Source: Olsenella profusa
GTDB taxonomy: Bacteria > Actinomycetota > Coriobacteriia > Coriobacteriales > Atopobiaceae
DNA: 64,000 bases
Direction: 5' to 3'
NCBI RefSeq assembly: GCF_016900315.1
Contig: NZ_JACSNQ010000001.1
Span: 124,001 to 188,000 of the forward strand
The notes under the pieces are model-generated. The model was given only the letters and a program-made list of their open reading frames with translations. It ran no database searches and was not told where the DNA came from. The translations under genes and the position numbers were made by a program. This document shows, one piece after another, positions 40,243 to 53,042 of this stretch (position 1 is its first letter; each line of letters opens with the position of its first letter).

Positions 40243-42640
40243 ATGTCAGAGCGGGCGGGCCAGACCGACGGCGAGAAGAACCTCGGCCACCTCGGCCTCA
40301 CGGAGGCCGAGGTGGCCGAGCGCGTCGCCGCGGGCCGCACCAACGCCAACACCGACGTCAAGACCAAGTCCGTGCGCCAGATTGTGGCCGAGCACGCCCT
40401 AACGCTGTTCAACGCCGTGAACCTGGCGCTGGCCGTGCTCGTGCTCCTCACCGGGCAGTACCGAAACCTCCTCTTCATGGTCGTGGTCCTTGCCAACCTG
40501 CTGATCGGCGTGGTCCAGGAGGTCCGCGCCAAGCGCATGGTGGACAAGCTCACGATTCTCACCCAGAAGGAGGTCACCGTCATCCGCGCGGCCGGCGAGC
40601 TTTCGCTGCCCCCCTCCGAGCTCGTGGCCGACGACCTCGTCCGGCTGGCCCACGGCGACCAGGTGCCCGCCGACGCCGTGATCGTCTCCGGCAACGTCTC
40701 CATGAACGAGAGCCTGCTCACCGGCGAGGCCACCCCCGTCTCCAAGGGTCCCGGCGACGAGCTGCTCTCGGGCAGCTTCGTCGACGCCGGCAGCCTTGTG
40801 GCGCGCGTTACGCGCGTCGGCGCCGAGGGCTACGCCGCGCGGATCAACGCCGAGGCCAAGTACGTCAAGCCCGTCCGCTCGGAGATCCAGGACACGCTCA
40901 GGGCCATCATCCGCCTGGGCACCGAGGCGCTCGTGCCGCTGGGGCTCGGCCTCTTCCTGCGCAGCCTCCTCATGGACGGCGGCAGCCTCGAGGACGCGAT
41001 CCTCACCTCCGTGGCGGCCGTCATCGGCATGATCCCGCAGGGCCTCGTGCTGCTCACCTCTTCGGTGCTCGCCATCGCCACCTTCCGCCTGGGGCGCAGG
41101 ATGGTGCTCGTGCAGCAGACCTACTGCGTGGAGACGCTCGCGCGCGTGGACACGCTCTGCCTGGACAAGACCGGCACCATCACCACCGGCGAGATGGAGG
41201 TCGCAAGCGTCGTGGGCGCCCCCGGGACCTCCTCCGCCGAGGCGGCCCGCGCCCTTGTCGCCATCGCCTCAGCAAACGAGGCGGACGCCAACGAGACCGC
41301 CCGCGCGATCCTGCGCCACGCCGCCGAGAAGAACCTCGCGCCCGAGCCGGTCTCCCGCGCCGTGCCCTTCTCGTCCGCCCGCAAGCTCTCCGGCTGCGTC
41401 ACCGCCTCGGGCCGCGCGCTCGTCATGGGGGCGGCCGCCTTCGTGCTGGGGCCTGCGCGTACGGGCGAGGCCGACGCGCTCGCCCGCGCCTTCGACGCCA
41501 CCGAGCGCGTGCTCGTGGTGGGCGAGGCGGCAGGCTTTGACGAGGGGGGCGTCCCCGTCGGCGAGGTGCGCCTGCTCGGCTGCGTGGCCATCCGCGACGA
41601 GATTCGACCCACCGCCGAGGCGACCATGCGCTACTTCGTCGAGCAGGGCGTGGAGCTGCGCGTCATCTCCGGCGACGACCCGCGCACCGTCTCGGCCATC
41701 GCCGCGCGCGCCGGGGTGCCGCAGGCGGGCCGCTACGTGGACGCCACCACGCTCGACACCTCCGAGCGGCTCGAGGAGGCCGTCGACGCCGCGCGCGTCT
41801 TCGGCCGCGTGACGCCGCAGCAGAAGCGCGAGATCGTCCGCGCCCTGCACCGCCGCGGCCGCACCGTGGCCATGACCGGTGACGGCGTGAACGACGTGCT
41901 CGCCCTGCGCGAGGCGGACTGCTCGGTGGCCATGGCGTCGGGCTCGGCCGCGGCGCGCAACGTCTCCGAGATCGTCCTCGCCGACAACGACTTCGCCCAC
42001 ATGCCCGAGGTTGTGGCCGAGGGGCGCCGCTCGATCAACAACCTCCAGCGCTCCGCCGCGCTCTTCCTGGTCAAGACGGTCTTCACCGCGGTGCTTGCCC
42101 TCGTGTGCATCCTCATGCCGCCCTACCCGTTCATCCCCATCCAGATGTCGCTGCTCTCCACGGCCGTCATCGGCATCCCCTCGTTCGTGCTCGCCCTCGA
42201 GCCCAACCACGAGCTCGTCCGCGGCAACTTCCTCGCCAACGTCCTCGCGCGCTCGCTGCCCGCCTCGATCGCCATCGTGGTCGCGCTCGTGGCCGAGCTC
42301 GTCTGCGGCCGCGCCCTCGACCACTCCTTCGACGAGATCTCCACGGTCTGCACCGTGCTCGTGGCCTGCGTGGGCGTGGCGCTCGTGTGGAGGATCTCCC
42401 AGCCGCTCACGCCGCTGCGCGCGGTCCTTCTCGCCGTGATCGTGGCCATTGTTGCGCTTGGGTGTACGGTCTTTGCCCCATTCTTCGAGATCTCGGGACT
42501 TACGGGTAGCATGGGCGTGGTGATGGCCGCGGCGGGCGTCGCGGCCATCGCGTGCTTCAACTGGATGTATGACCGCGCCCAGCGCGGGTATGAGACCAAC
42601 GAGCGCTTCGCGCGCCTCGTGAGGATGGTGGAGGGCAGAC

Positions 42641-42654
<14 letters not shown>
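40243..42654 (+). CDS. P-type cation-transporting ATPase (CtpE-like)
   Basis: An 803-residue P-type ATPase. Actuator motif LTGEATPVSK and phosphorylation motif DKTGTIT (Asp308) are present, as are GDGVNDVLAL and the transmembrane helix IPQGLVLLTSSVLAIA. That last motif and the lack of N-terminal metal-binding domains resemble actinobacterial CtpE, reported to move calcium, so a calcium role is a family-based guess. About ten membrane helices are expected. ATG at 40243 follows GGGAGGAG; an in-frame ATG at 40213 lacks one. Residues 10-14 (GEKNL) are encoded by the dispersed word (40270-40282). It overlaps aconitase by 14 bases. Confidence 0.88.
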
Positions 42655-45339
<2,685 letters not shown>

Positions 45340-45343
<4 letters not shown>

Positions 45344-46338
45344 AGTGTCCGACCTGCGGGGCCGTCGTCCCTGACGGCGCGCTCACCTGCCCCTCGTGCC
45401 ATGCCGAGCTTGACGTGACGCAGCGCATCACGCTCTCCGAGGCAACCTGGTGCCCCGAGTGCGGCGCGCTCGTGGAGCCTGGTGCCGACGTCTGCCCCAA
45501 GTGCGGCACGTCGCTCGCGCCGGACCTCCCAAGGCGGCATACCCGCGACCTCGACCTCCCGGACATAGGCAACACCGGCGTGATGGACGCTCTTGGGGAC
45601 GGCTCGGACGCCACGGGGGTCATGACGCGCATAGAGAGCGCGATTCCCCCGGCGGACGCCGAGGAGTCGCGTTCGGCCGCACGAGACCACATGCCGCGCC
45701 CACGGGCCTTCGGGCTCGCGGCGCTTCTCGCCGTGGTGTTGGTGGGCGGCGCCGCATTGCTCATAACCCATCCGTGGAACCCCTCGGCAACGATGACCCG
45801 TGCCACCGAGCCGGCCGACACCTCCATGTCTGGCTTTCCGGGCGTCGTGGAGTCCCTGACCGGGCAGGATGGCTCCTCGGCCGCCCAGGGGGAGTCCGAC
45901 GACTCCCCTGACGGGCCCGCGGACCCGCTCGAGGCCCTCACGCAGGCTCACCAGAGCCTCGCGGACCTCTCCGACCGCGTGGACGCGAGCGAGGCGTCCC
46001 TGCGCGACGTCGGTGTCTCCGGCACGGCGGACGAGCGCTCGGCCGGCCTTGCCGCCGCGCAGCAGAACGCGCTCGACGTCTCAAACCTCATCGAGCGCGT
46101 CGGCATGCTCGACGACGCCGGGGGCACCTACGCCGAGGCACGGGACAACCTGCTGACGCTCGGCAACTGGCTGCGCAACCGCTGCGACGCCCTCACGGAG
46201 TCCTGGCAGCGCTCCGTTGACGCGGAGGGCCCCGCGGCGAGCGCTCAGTCCATCCTCGCGCCCGTTGACGCCGCCACCGACTACGCCCGGCTCTTCGAGG
46301 AGAACATCGACGCCTGGGATCCCTCCAACAACGGCTGA
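45340..46338 (+). CDS. Double zinc-ribbon membrane protein of unknown function
   Basis: A 332-residue protein of no family I can name. Two zinc ribbons start it: Cys3-Cys6-Cys17-Cys20 and Cys38-Cys41-Cys52-Cys55 (CPTCG, CPSC, CPECG, CPKCG). A polar linker leads to one membrane helix at residues 123-143 (FGLAALLAVVLVGGAALLI), so the ribbons are probably cytosolic and the Ser/Asp-rich, helical C-terminal part (about 145-332) outside. ATG at 45340 overlaps the aconitase stop (ATGA); a longer frame starts inside acnA. Comparable zinc-ribbon membrane proteins act in sensing or stress, but nothing here shows that. Confidence 0.75.
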
Positions 46339-46373
46339 CCCCGTCTGCCGAATATGTGAAACACGTTGCATCC

Positions 46374-46382
46374 TGCTAGAAT
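46374..46382 (+). promoter_or_regulatory. Extended -10 (TGCTAGAAT) for the cyclophilin gene
   Basis: Third exact copy of TGCTAGAAT in the window, 52 bases before the ATG at 46434. Confidence 0.5.
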
Positions 46383-46433
46383 TTAGGGAGCTAAGCGATG
46401 GGCGACGTGTGCCGCCCGTTTGGAAGGATTGAC

Positions 46434-46982
46434 ATGGGATTCATCAAAGACCCGCTCTATGTCCCGGCCTACGAGGTCGTGGGTGACGAGGTGGCCGTCT
46501 TCGACACCTCGCGCGGCATCATCCGCGTGAGGCTCGACGGCGAGGGCGCCCCCGTTCACGTCGCCAACTTCTGCGAGCTGGCCGGCAGCGGCTTCTACGA
46601 CGGCCTCAAGTTCCACCGCTACGTGCCTGGCTTCGTTATCCAGGGCGGCTGCCCCAACACGCGCGAGATGACGAGCGAGCAGGTTGCGCGTGGGGAGGTC
46701 GGCCCCACCGGCCGTCCCGGCACGGGCGGCCCCGGCTATCGCATCCGCCAGGAGTACACCACCAACCCGCGCAACTCGCACGACGACGGCGCCCTTGCGA
46801 TGGCGCGCTCGATGGACCCGGACTCCGCGGGCTCCCAGTTCTACTTCTGCCTTGGTCCCCAGCACGGGCTGGACTCCGGCTATACCGTCTTTGGCCAGAC
46901 CATCGAGGGCAAGGACGTCATAGGCGAGCTTCGTGCGGGAGACGTCATCAACTCCGTACGAATCGAGCACCTCGGCGCGTAG
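46434..46982 (+). CDS. Peptidyl-prolyl cis-trans isomerase, cyclophilin type
   Basis: A 182-residue cyclophilin that speeds proline isomerisation during folding. The domain covers most of the protein: VFDTSRGIIRVRLDGEGAPVHVANF, FYDGLKFHRYVPGFVIQGG with the catalytic Arg-containing FHR motif, GALAMARSMDPDSAGSQFYF, and YTVFGQTIEGKDVI. No signal peptide is seen, so it is cytosolic. ATG at 46434 follows GGAAGGA; an ATG at 46398 has no such site. A TPR membrane protein gene follows after 25 bases. Confidence 0.92.
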   Translation: MGFIKDPLYVPAYEVVGDEVAVFDTSRGIIRVRLDGEGAPVHVANFCELAGSGFYDGLKFHRYVPGFVIQGGCPNTREMTSEQVARGEVGPTGRPGTGGPGYRIRQEYTTNPRNSHDDGALAMARSMDPDSAGSQFYFCLGPQHGLDSGYTVFGQTIEGKDVIGELRAGDVINSVRIEHLGA

Positions 46983-47007
46983 CGCCGCGTTATCCCGGGA
47001 GGGCATT

Positions 47008-48312
47008 GTGAACCAGCAGGCATACGAGTCCGGAAAGCGTGCGTACCAGAGTGGTGACTGGATTGGCGCCGTCACCTTGCTCGGTGAGGCGCGCCGGCCC
47101 GGCGAGCCCGCCGGTGAGGTTGATCACCTGCGTGGCAACGCCTACATGAAGCTCGGACAGTTCGAGTCGGCGGCCACGGCCTACGAGTCGGCCCTCGCGG
47201 ACGCCTCCTACGGCAAGCACGGTGCCCTGAGCTGCAACCTCGGCCGCGCCCTCCTCGCCGCCGGGCGCGTCCAGGAGGCGGTGGCGCCGCTCACCGACGC
47301 CGCCTCTGACGACTCCTACGCCACGCCCTACAAGGCCTACATGGCGCTTGGCTCCGCCTACGAGAGGCTGGGGGACGTCCGCAACGCCGGCATCGCCTAC
47401 CGCAGCGCCGCGATCGACGAGTCCAACCCCGCGCCGGCCACCGCCCTCTCCAACCTCGGCAGCTGCTTCATGCGGCTCGGGCGCGCCGTGGACGCCGTGG
47501 AGGCCTACCGCACCGCCCTCGACTTCACAACCCCGCTTGAGAGCCAGAACCAGATCTGGTGCGACCTCGGCCTCGCGTACGTGGCCGCCAACCGCATGAA
47601 CGAGGCCGTTGACGCCTTTGGGCGCGCCACCGCGGACGGCACCCTCGAACTTAGCCCCGAGGCCCAGGCGTCCTATGACGCCGCGCGCAAGGCCGTCGCC
47701 GCCATCGGCAGCCGTCGCCCCTCCGAGACCGACGCCATGCTCGCCGCGGCGGGCTATGCGACTCCGATCGACCCGCTCGACCCCACGGGCGCCTCCGGCG
47801 AGCTCATGCCCTCCCCGGAGGACACCGGGTTCTTCTCGATTTCCGAGAAGGACATCGTGGAGCAGGAGCGCGCCAATCGCAAGGTGCGCCGCAAGCACCG
47901 CCACACCGGGCTCAAGGTCCTCATCGTGATTCTCGTCCTGCTTGTGATTGCCGCCGGCGCCGCCTTCTTCGCCTACACGCAGGGCTATGGATGGCCCACC
48001 CAGCAGGCGGTCGCCGAGGAGCTCTTCCAGGCCAAGACCGACGGCGCTGACATCGAGCCCTATCTCGCCACCGGCACCTCCGCCACGCAGGTGCAGGAGA
48101 TCTCCGACTCGCTGCCCGCCGGGGCGCAGGTCTCGGTCACCGGCTGCGACCGCTCCATGAACGCCTCCACCGTCTACCTCACGGCCACCCTTGCGGACTC
48201 CGGCGAGGTCGACTACACCCTCGAGATGGTCCGAGACGGCATTGGCTGGAAGGTCAGCTCCGTCACGCCGAGCTTCCTCTCCGAGGACGCCTCGTCCACC
48301 ACGACGAACTAG
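47008..48312 (+). CDS. TPR-repeat protein with one membrane helix
   Basis: A 434-residue protein with about six tetratricopeptide repeats over residues 1-220 (for example AYMKLGQFESAATAYESALA, LGSCFMRLGRAVDAVEAY and LGLAYVAANRMNEAVDAFGR). A basic stretch (NRKVRRKHRH) precedes a membrane helix near 299-320 (LIVILVLLVIAAGAAFFAY), leaving an extracytoplasmic domain of about 110 residues. The TPR part would be cytosolic and bind partners. Start is GTG at 47008 after GGGAGGG. It sits 15 bases before mreB, so a role with the elongation machinery is possible, but this is inference from position. Confidence 0.8.
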   Translation: MNQQAYESGKRAYQSGDWIGAVTLLGEARRPGEPAGEVDHLRGNAYMKLGQFESAATAYESALADASYGKHGALSCNLGRALLAAGRVQEAVAPLTDAASDDSYATPYKAYMALGSAYERLGDVRNAGIAYRSAAIDESNPAPATALSNLGSCFMRLGRAVDAVEAYRTALDFTTPLESQNQIWCDLGLAYVAANRMNEAVDAFGRATADGTLELSPEAQASYDAARKAVAAIGSRRPSETDAMLAAAGYATPIDPLDPTGASGELMPSPEDTGFFSISEKDIVEQERANRKVRRKHRHTGLKVLIVILVLLVIAAGAAFFAYTQGYGWPTQQAVAEELFQAKTDGADIEPYLATGTSATQVQEISDSLPAGAQVSVTGCDRSMNASTVYLTATLADSGEVDYTLEMVRDGIGWKVSSVTPSFLSEDASSTTTN

Positions 48313-48327
48313 GCAGGTACGCTGCTC

Positions 48328-49371
48328 ATGTCTATCATCGACTCACTGTTTGGGGAGTACGGCGGGGACCTTGCCATCGACCTTGGCACGGCCAACACGC
48401 TCGTGGCCGTGCGGGGCCAGGGGATCGTCATCAACGAGCCCTCGGTCGTCGCCATCGACAAGAGCGAGAGCCGCGTCCTGGCCGTTGGCGCCGACGCCAA
48501 GCGCATGATTGGCCGCACGCCCGGCTCCATCATCGCCGAGCGCCCGCTCAAGGACGGCGTCATCGCCGACTTCGACGTCACCGAGGTCATGCTGCGCTAC
48601 TTCATCGAGAAGGCGCGCGAGCGCCGCTACCCGTGGAGCCCCCGGCCTCGCGTGGTTGTGTGCGTGCCGTCCGGCGTGACCTCCGTGGAGAAGCGCGCGG
48701 TCTTCGAGGCCACCATCCAGGCCGGCGCGCGTCAGGCCTACCTCATCGAGGAGCCGATGGCGGCCGCCATCGGCGCGGACCTGCCCATCGAGGACCCGAC
48801 CGGCTCCATGGTCGTCGACATCGGCGGTGGCACCACCGAGGTCGCCGTCATCTCGATGGGCGGCATCGTCGTCGCCCAGTCCATCCGGACGGCTGGAGAC
48901 GAGTTCGACCAGACGATCCTCCAGCACGTCCGCGATGCCTACAATCTCTCCATTGGCGAGCGCACCGCCGAGGACATCAAGATCAAGGTCGGCTCCGCGG
49001 CCCCGCTCGCCGAGGAGCTTGACGTCGAGGTCAACGGACGAGACGTCATGAGCGGACTGCCCAAGAGCGTCCGGATCGAGAGCGAGGAGATTCGTCGGGC
49101 GCTCGACCGCCCGCTTGACGAGGTCACGAAGGCCGTCAAGGACGCCCTCGACGTCACCCCGCCCGACCTCGCCTCGGACCTCATGTACTACGGCATCCTC
49201 CTCACTGGCGGCGGCGGTCTTCTGCGCGGTCTCGACCAGCGCCTGCGCGAGGAGACCGGCGTTCCCGTCAACGTGAGCCCCACGGCCCTCGAGAACGTCG
49301 TGAACGGGTGCGCGAAGGTCCTCGAGGCCAACGCGCTCTCGGGCGGCTTCGTCCAGAGCACGGGCCAGTAG
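48328..49371 (+). CDS. mreB: Rod shape-determining protein MreB
   Basis: A 347-residue bacterial actin that organises lateral wall synthesis at the inner membrane face. The actin-fold phosphate loops are clear: DLAIDLGTANTLVAVRGQG near residue 14, VVDIGGGTTEVAVISMGG near 162, and the adenosine-binding GILLTGGGGLLRGLD near 288. VVVCVPSGVTSVEKRAV is also diagnostic. Length is standard. It opens the mreB-mreC-mreD-PBP2-rodA run, consistent with a rod-shaped or elongating cell. Confidence 0.97.
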   Translation: MSIIDSLFGEYGGDLAIDLGTANTLVAVRGQGIVINEPSVVAIDKSESRVLAVGADAKRMIGRTPGSIIAERPLKDGVIADFDVTEVMLRYFIEKARERRYPWSPRPRVVVCVPSGVTSVEKRAVFEATIQAGARQAYLIEEPMAAAIGADLPIEDPTGSMVVDIGGGTTEVAVISMGGIVVAQSIRTAGDEFDQTILQHVRDAYNLSIGERTAEDIKIKVGSAAPLAEELDVEVNGRDVMSGLPKSVRIESEEIRRALDRPLDEVTKAVKDALDVTPPDLASDLMYYGILLTGGGGLLRGLDQRLREETGVPVNVSPTALENVVNGCAKVLEANALSGGFVQSTGQ

Positions 49372-49373
49372 GC

Positions 49374-50417
49374 GTGCCCCTCACCTCAGGCGGCCGGCCT
49401 CAGGCGCCGAGCCTCGGCAACAGCAGGCAGTCAACGGGCGGGCGGGCGCTCGTCATCTGCGCCGTTGTGTCGGTCGCGCTCTTCACCGTGAGCTGTCGCA
49501 CGGGCGAGGGCGGCCCCCTCGGCATGGTCCGCGGCGCCTTCCAGACCGTCACCTCCCCGGTGCGCTATCTCGGCGCGACCGTGGCGGCGCCCTTCCAGGG
49601 GCTTGGCAACATCTTCACCAACCTCACCGCCGACCAGGCCACGCTCTCCGAGCTCCAGCAGGAAAACGACGAGCTCCGGGCGCGCAACGTCGAGCTCGAG
49701 GAGGACGCGCAGACCGCGCAGCGCCTCCAGGACCTGCTCGACCTGCGTGACGCGAACAGCCTCCAGTCCACGGCGGCGCGCATCATCTCTGGCTCGTCCG
49801 ACTCCTGGAGCTCCACCGTGACCATCGACAAGGGCACGTCCTCGGGGCTTTCCGTAGGTATGCCCGTGACCTCCTCGAGCGGCGTCATCGGGCAGATCGT
49901 CGAGTGTGGCGCCACCACCTCGACGGTGCGCCTGCTCACGGACGAGAACTCATCGATATCGGCCATGGTGCAGTCGAGCCGTGCCCAGGGCATGATCGAG
50001 GGCTCGGCCACCGGTGAGGTCTCCCTCACGCTCATCCGCACAAATCAGGAGGTGAACGTCGGAGACGTCATCATCACGGGCGGCCTGGGCGGCGTCTTCC
50101 CGAAGGGGCTTCCCATCGGCCAGGTGACGAGCGTCGAGAACAACCCCGGAGACCTCTACCTCGACATCGTCGTCGAGCTCTTCGCCCGTACCGAGAGCTC
50201 CGAGGAGGTGCTCGTCATCACCTCGCTCAGCGAGGGGCAGCAGGCGAGCGCCGAGGACATCGCCGAGGCGGACGCGCAGGAAAGCACGGACACTCCGGCG
50301 GCCGACGACGGGTCTGCGGCCGACGACGGCCAGGGTGACGGGGAGGCCTCCGGCGAGGGTGCCGAGTCTCAGGGCGCCGACGCGGACGGAGCCCCTTCTG
50401 ACGGGTCCTTGGAGTAG
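49374..50417 (+). CDS. mreC: Rod shape-determining protein MreC
   Basis: A 347-residue MreC. A membrane anchor lies near residues 24-42 (ALVICAVVSVALFTVS). A coiled coil follows at about 80-125 (LQQENDELRARNVELEEDAQ), then the beta-rich domain with VTIDKGTSSGLSVGMPV and GVIGQIVECG, ending in VTSVENNPGDLYLDIVVEL. The last 65 residues are an acidic Ala/Asp/Gly tail beyond the conserved domain. Start is GTG at 49374, two bases after the mreB stop, with a weak ribosome site; no ATG fits better. Confidence 0.93.
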   Translation: MPLTSGGRPQAPSLGNSRQSTGGRALVICAVVSVALFTVSCRTGEGGPLGMVRGAFQTVTSPVRYLGATVAAPFQGLGNIFTNLTADQATLSELQQENDELRARNVELEEDAQTAQRLQDLLDLRDANSLQSTAARIISGSSDSWSSTVTIDKGTSSGLSVGMPVTSSSGVIGQIVECGATTSTVRLLTDENSSISAMVQSSRAQGMIEGSATGEVSLTLIRTNQEVNVGDVIITGGLGGVFPKGLPIGQVTSVENNPGDLYLDIVVELFARTESSEEVLVITSLSEGQQASAEDIAEADAQESTDTPAADDGSAADDGQGDGEASGEGAESQGADADGAPSDGSLE

Positions 50418-50425
50418 GGGGAGCC

Positions 50426-50977
50426 ATGATCGTTGCCGACAAGAACCGCGACATGCGGACGCTCGTCGTCCTTGCCCTCATCTGCGGCGTGCTGCAGCTC
50501 TCCCTCGCCCCCAACCTCGGGCTCGGCAACGGGCGCGCCAACTTCGCCCTCGTCTTCTCGGCGTGCGTGTCCCTTACCGTCGGGGGCCGCCGCGGCGTGA
50601 TCGCCGGGTTCTGCTCGGGGCTCTTCTTCGACCTCTCCACGACCGGCCCCGTCGGGCTCATGGCCTTCTGCCTCACCGTCTCCAGCTACCTGCTCGGCAT
50701 GGAGGGGCGCGACCGCATGTCTGGTGACCTCGCCTTCTCCGTGGGGGCGTTCTCCGTCTTCGCGCTGGCCGTCTCGCTCGTCTATCACCTCGCCATGCTG
50801 CTCGTGGGCCAGGCCGACTCCCTCATCGACGTCGTCTTCCTGAGGACGCTCCCCACCGCCTTCCTCACGGTCGTCTTCTTCCTGCCCTTCGCCTACTACT
50901 TCTCGCGCCTGCGCTCCTCCGGTCCGAGCCTCGGCGGCTCGCGTCGCGGCAGCCACCTCACCACGAGGGGGCTCTAG
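50426..50977 (+). CDS. mreD: Rod shape-determining protein MreD
   Basis: A 183-residue integral membrane protein with about five hydrophobic helices (for example LVVLALICGVLQLSLAP and VGAFSVFALAVSLVYHLAML). The GFCSGLFFDLSTTGPVGLMA stretch is typical of MreD. Size and its place between mreC and the PBP2 gene support the call. ATG at 50426 follows TAGGGGGAG, 8 bases after mreC. Confidence 0.9.
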   Translation: MIVADKNRDMRTLVVLALICGVLQLSLAPNLGLGNGRANFALVFSACVSLTVGGRRGVIAGFCSGLFFDLSTTGPVGLMAFCLTVSSYLLGMEGRDRMSGDLAFSVGAFSVFALAVSLVYHLAMLLVGQADSLIDVVFLRTLPTAFLTVVFFLPFAYYFSRLRSSGPSLGGSRRGSHLTTRGL

Positions 50978-50984
50978 GGGACCT

Positions 50985-53024
50985 ATGGACCTCACGCTCG
51001 TCATCGTCATAGCCTGCGTCGTCGTAGCCGTGGCCCTCATCGCTGTCTTCGTCGTGTTTGGGCGCTCGGAGGCCAACTACACCTTCGACATCGGCGGCGC
51101 CGCCCCGAGGGCCTCGGGCGGCTCGGACTCCTCTGGCGACAAGACGCTCTCGGGACGCCTCGTCGGCCTCGCGGTCTTCGTCGGCGCCGCCTTCACCGCG
51201 CTGCTGGCCCGCCTCTGGTCCATGCAGCTCGTCTCGAGCGAGCAGTACGCCGAGCAGGCGGAGAGCAACAGCACCTCCACCGTCTACACGCAGGCGCCGC
51301 GCGGCCGCATCCTCGACCGCAACGGTCGCGAGATCGTCGGCAACCGTCCGAGCCTCACCGTGGTGGCAAGCTCGGACGTCCTGGACGACGACGTCGAGGT
51401 GCAGCTCCTCGGCAACCTCATCGGCATGCCGGCCCAGGCCGTCCGCCGCAAGATACAGGACACCTCGGAGGGGCAGCAGAGCCTGAGAACGGTCTCCGTG
51501 GACGTCTCGCGGCGCGTGGTCGCCTACATCGGGGAGCACCCCGAGGCCTTCCCGGGGGTCGAGGTGCAGGCGCGCACGCAGCGCTCCTACCCGTACGGCT
51601 CGCTCGCCGCGCACGTCGTGGGCTACACCGGCACCGTGACCCAGGAGCAGCTCGAGGCGAGCCAGGACGACTCCTCGGAGAGCTCGATCACCTACCGCTC
51701 CGGCGACATCGTGGGCCAGACCGGCGTCGAGGCGCAGTACGAAAGCGTGCTGCAGGGGGTTCGCGGCGAGCAGAAGGTCTACGTCGACGCCAGCGGCAAC
51801 GTCCTGGAGTACTCGACCAACGTGGAGCCCCAGAGCGGCTCGGACCTCGTGCTCACGATCGACCTCGACATCCAGCGCGCCGCCGAGGAGTCCCTCGAGC
51901 GCGTCATGGGGGAGCTGCGCGACACGGGATACCCCGCCACGGGAGGCTGCGTCATCGCCGTCGACTGCACCAACGGCGAGGTCATCGCCATGGCGAGCGC
52001 GCCGACCTTCTCGCCGAACGTCTTCACCGGCGGCATCTCCACCACCGACTGGGAGGCTTTCCAGGCGGAGGACGCCCACTACCCGATGATGAACCGCGCC
52101 ATTGCGGGACAGTACCCCTCCGGCTCGGTCATCAAGCCGCTCACCTCCTTCGCGGCGCTCGACTACGGCATCTGCAACACCGACTCGACCTGGTACTGCT
52201 CGGGCTGGTGGACCTGGGACGGCAACCCCAACTCGCTTCCCGTGATGAAGTGCTGGTGGGAGACGGGCCACGGCACGATGAGCCTTGCCGACGGCATCAC
52301 CTACTCCTGCGACGTCGTGTTCTACGAGATCGGCAAGGGATTCTACAACACCGGCAGCGAGGGCATGCAGGAGACCTTCCGCCGCTACGGACTCGGCTCC
52401 CTCACCGAGATCGACCTGCCCGGCGAGGCCTCCGGCCGCGTCCCGGACGCGCAGTGGAAGTGGGACTACTTCAAGGGCCTCGGCTACTCCGACTCCGACG
52501 CCACCTGGCAGGGTGGCGACAACTGCAACATCGCCATAGGCCAGGGCGACATGCTCGTCACCGCCATCCAGATGGTGTGCGCCTACTGCAGCATCGCCAA
52601 CGGCGGACCCGTCTGGCGCCCGCACGTCATGAAGGGCGTGCGTGCCAAGGTGGGGGACGGCTTCGTCTCCGAGTACAAGTGCGAGCAGATTCGCGACGTC
52701 GAGGAGGACCAGGCCTACCGTGACGTCATCGCCCAGGGCATGGAGGGCGTCATCTACCGCGAGGACCCCACGCAGGCCTCGCACTGGACCAACCTGGACG
52801 TCCCGGTGCGGGGCAAGACAGGCACGGCCGAGCAGCCGGGCGGGGACCCAATCGGCTGGTTTATCGCCTACGCCCCGGCGGACGACCCCAAGTACGTGAT
52901 CGGCGGCAACATGGACCGCGTCCTGCAGGGCGCGAGCTCGGCCATGTACGTGGTGCGCGACGTCTTTGGCGCCATCTACGGGCAGCCGGACACCTCTTCG
53001 GCAACGACGACGATCGCGGACTAG
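50985..53024 (+). CDS. mrdA: Penicillin-binding protein 2 (class B transpeptidase)
   Basis: A 679-residue class B PBP that cross-links wall peptides during elongation. There are hydrophobic segments near residues 4-25 and 59-78; the first is unusual because one anchor is normal. The PBP dimerisation domain (RGRILDRNGREIVGNRPSL) is followed by the transpeptidase domain with SGSVIK (Ser381, Lys384), SCD at 441-443 and KTGTAE at 611-616, giving all three catalytic motifs. ATG at 50985 lies 7 bases after mreD. Pairs with RodA next door. Confidence 0.95.
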   Translation: MDLTLVIVIACVVVAVALIAVFVVFGRSEANYTFDIGGAAPRASGGSDSSGDKTLSGRLVGLAVFVGAAFTALLARLWSMQLVSSEQYAEQAESNSTSTVYTQAPRGRILDRNGREIVGNRPSLTVVASSDVLDDDVEVQLLGNLIGMPAQAVRRKIQDTSEGQQSLRTVSVDVSRRVVAYIGEHPEAFPGVEVQARTQRSYPYGSLAAHVVGYTGTVTQEQLEASQDDSSESSITYRSGDIVGQTGVEAQYESVLQGVRGEQKVYVDASGNVLEYSTNVEPQSGSDLVLTIDLDIQRAAEESLERVMGELRDTGYPATGGCVIAVDCTNGEVIAMASAPTFSPNVFTGGISTTDWEAFQAEDAHYPMMNRAIAGQYPSGSVIKPLTSFAALDYGICNTDSTWYCSGWWTWDGNPNSLPVMKCWWETGHGTMSLADGITYSCDVVFYEIGKGFYNTGSEGMQETFRRYGLGSLTEIDLPGEASGRVPDAQWKWDYFKGLGYSDSDATWQGGDNCNIAIGQGDMLVTAIQMVCAYCSIANGGPVWRPHVMKGVRAKVGDGFVSEYKCEQIRDVEEDQAYRDVIAQGMEGVIYREDPTQASHWTNLDVPVRGKTGTAEQPGGDPIGWFIAYAPADDPKYVIGGNMDRVLQGASSAMYVVRDVFGAIYGQPDTSSATTTIAD

Positions 53025-53042
53025 CGAGAGGGGAGGCGGGAC

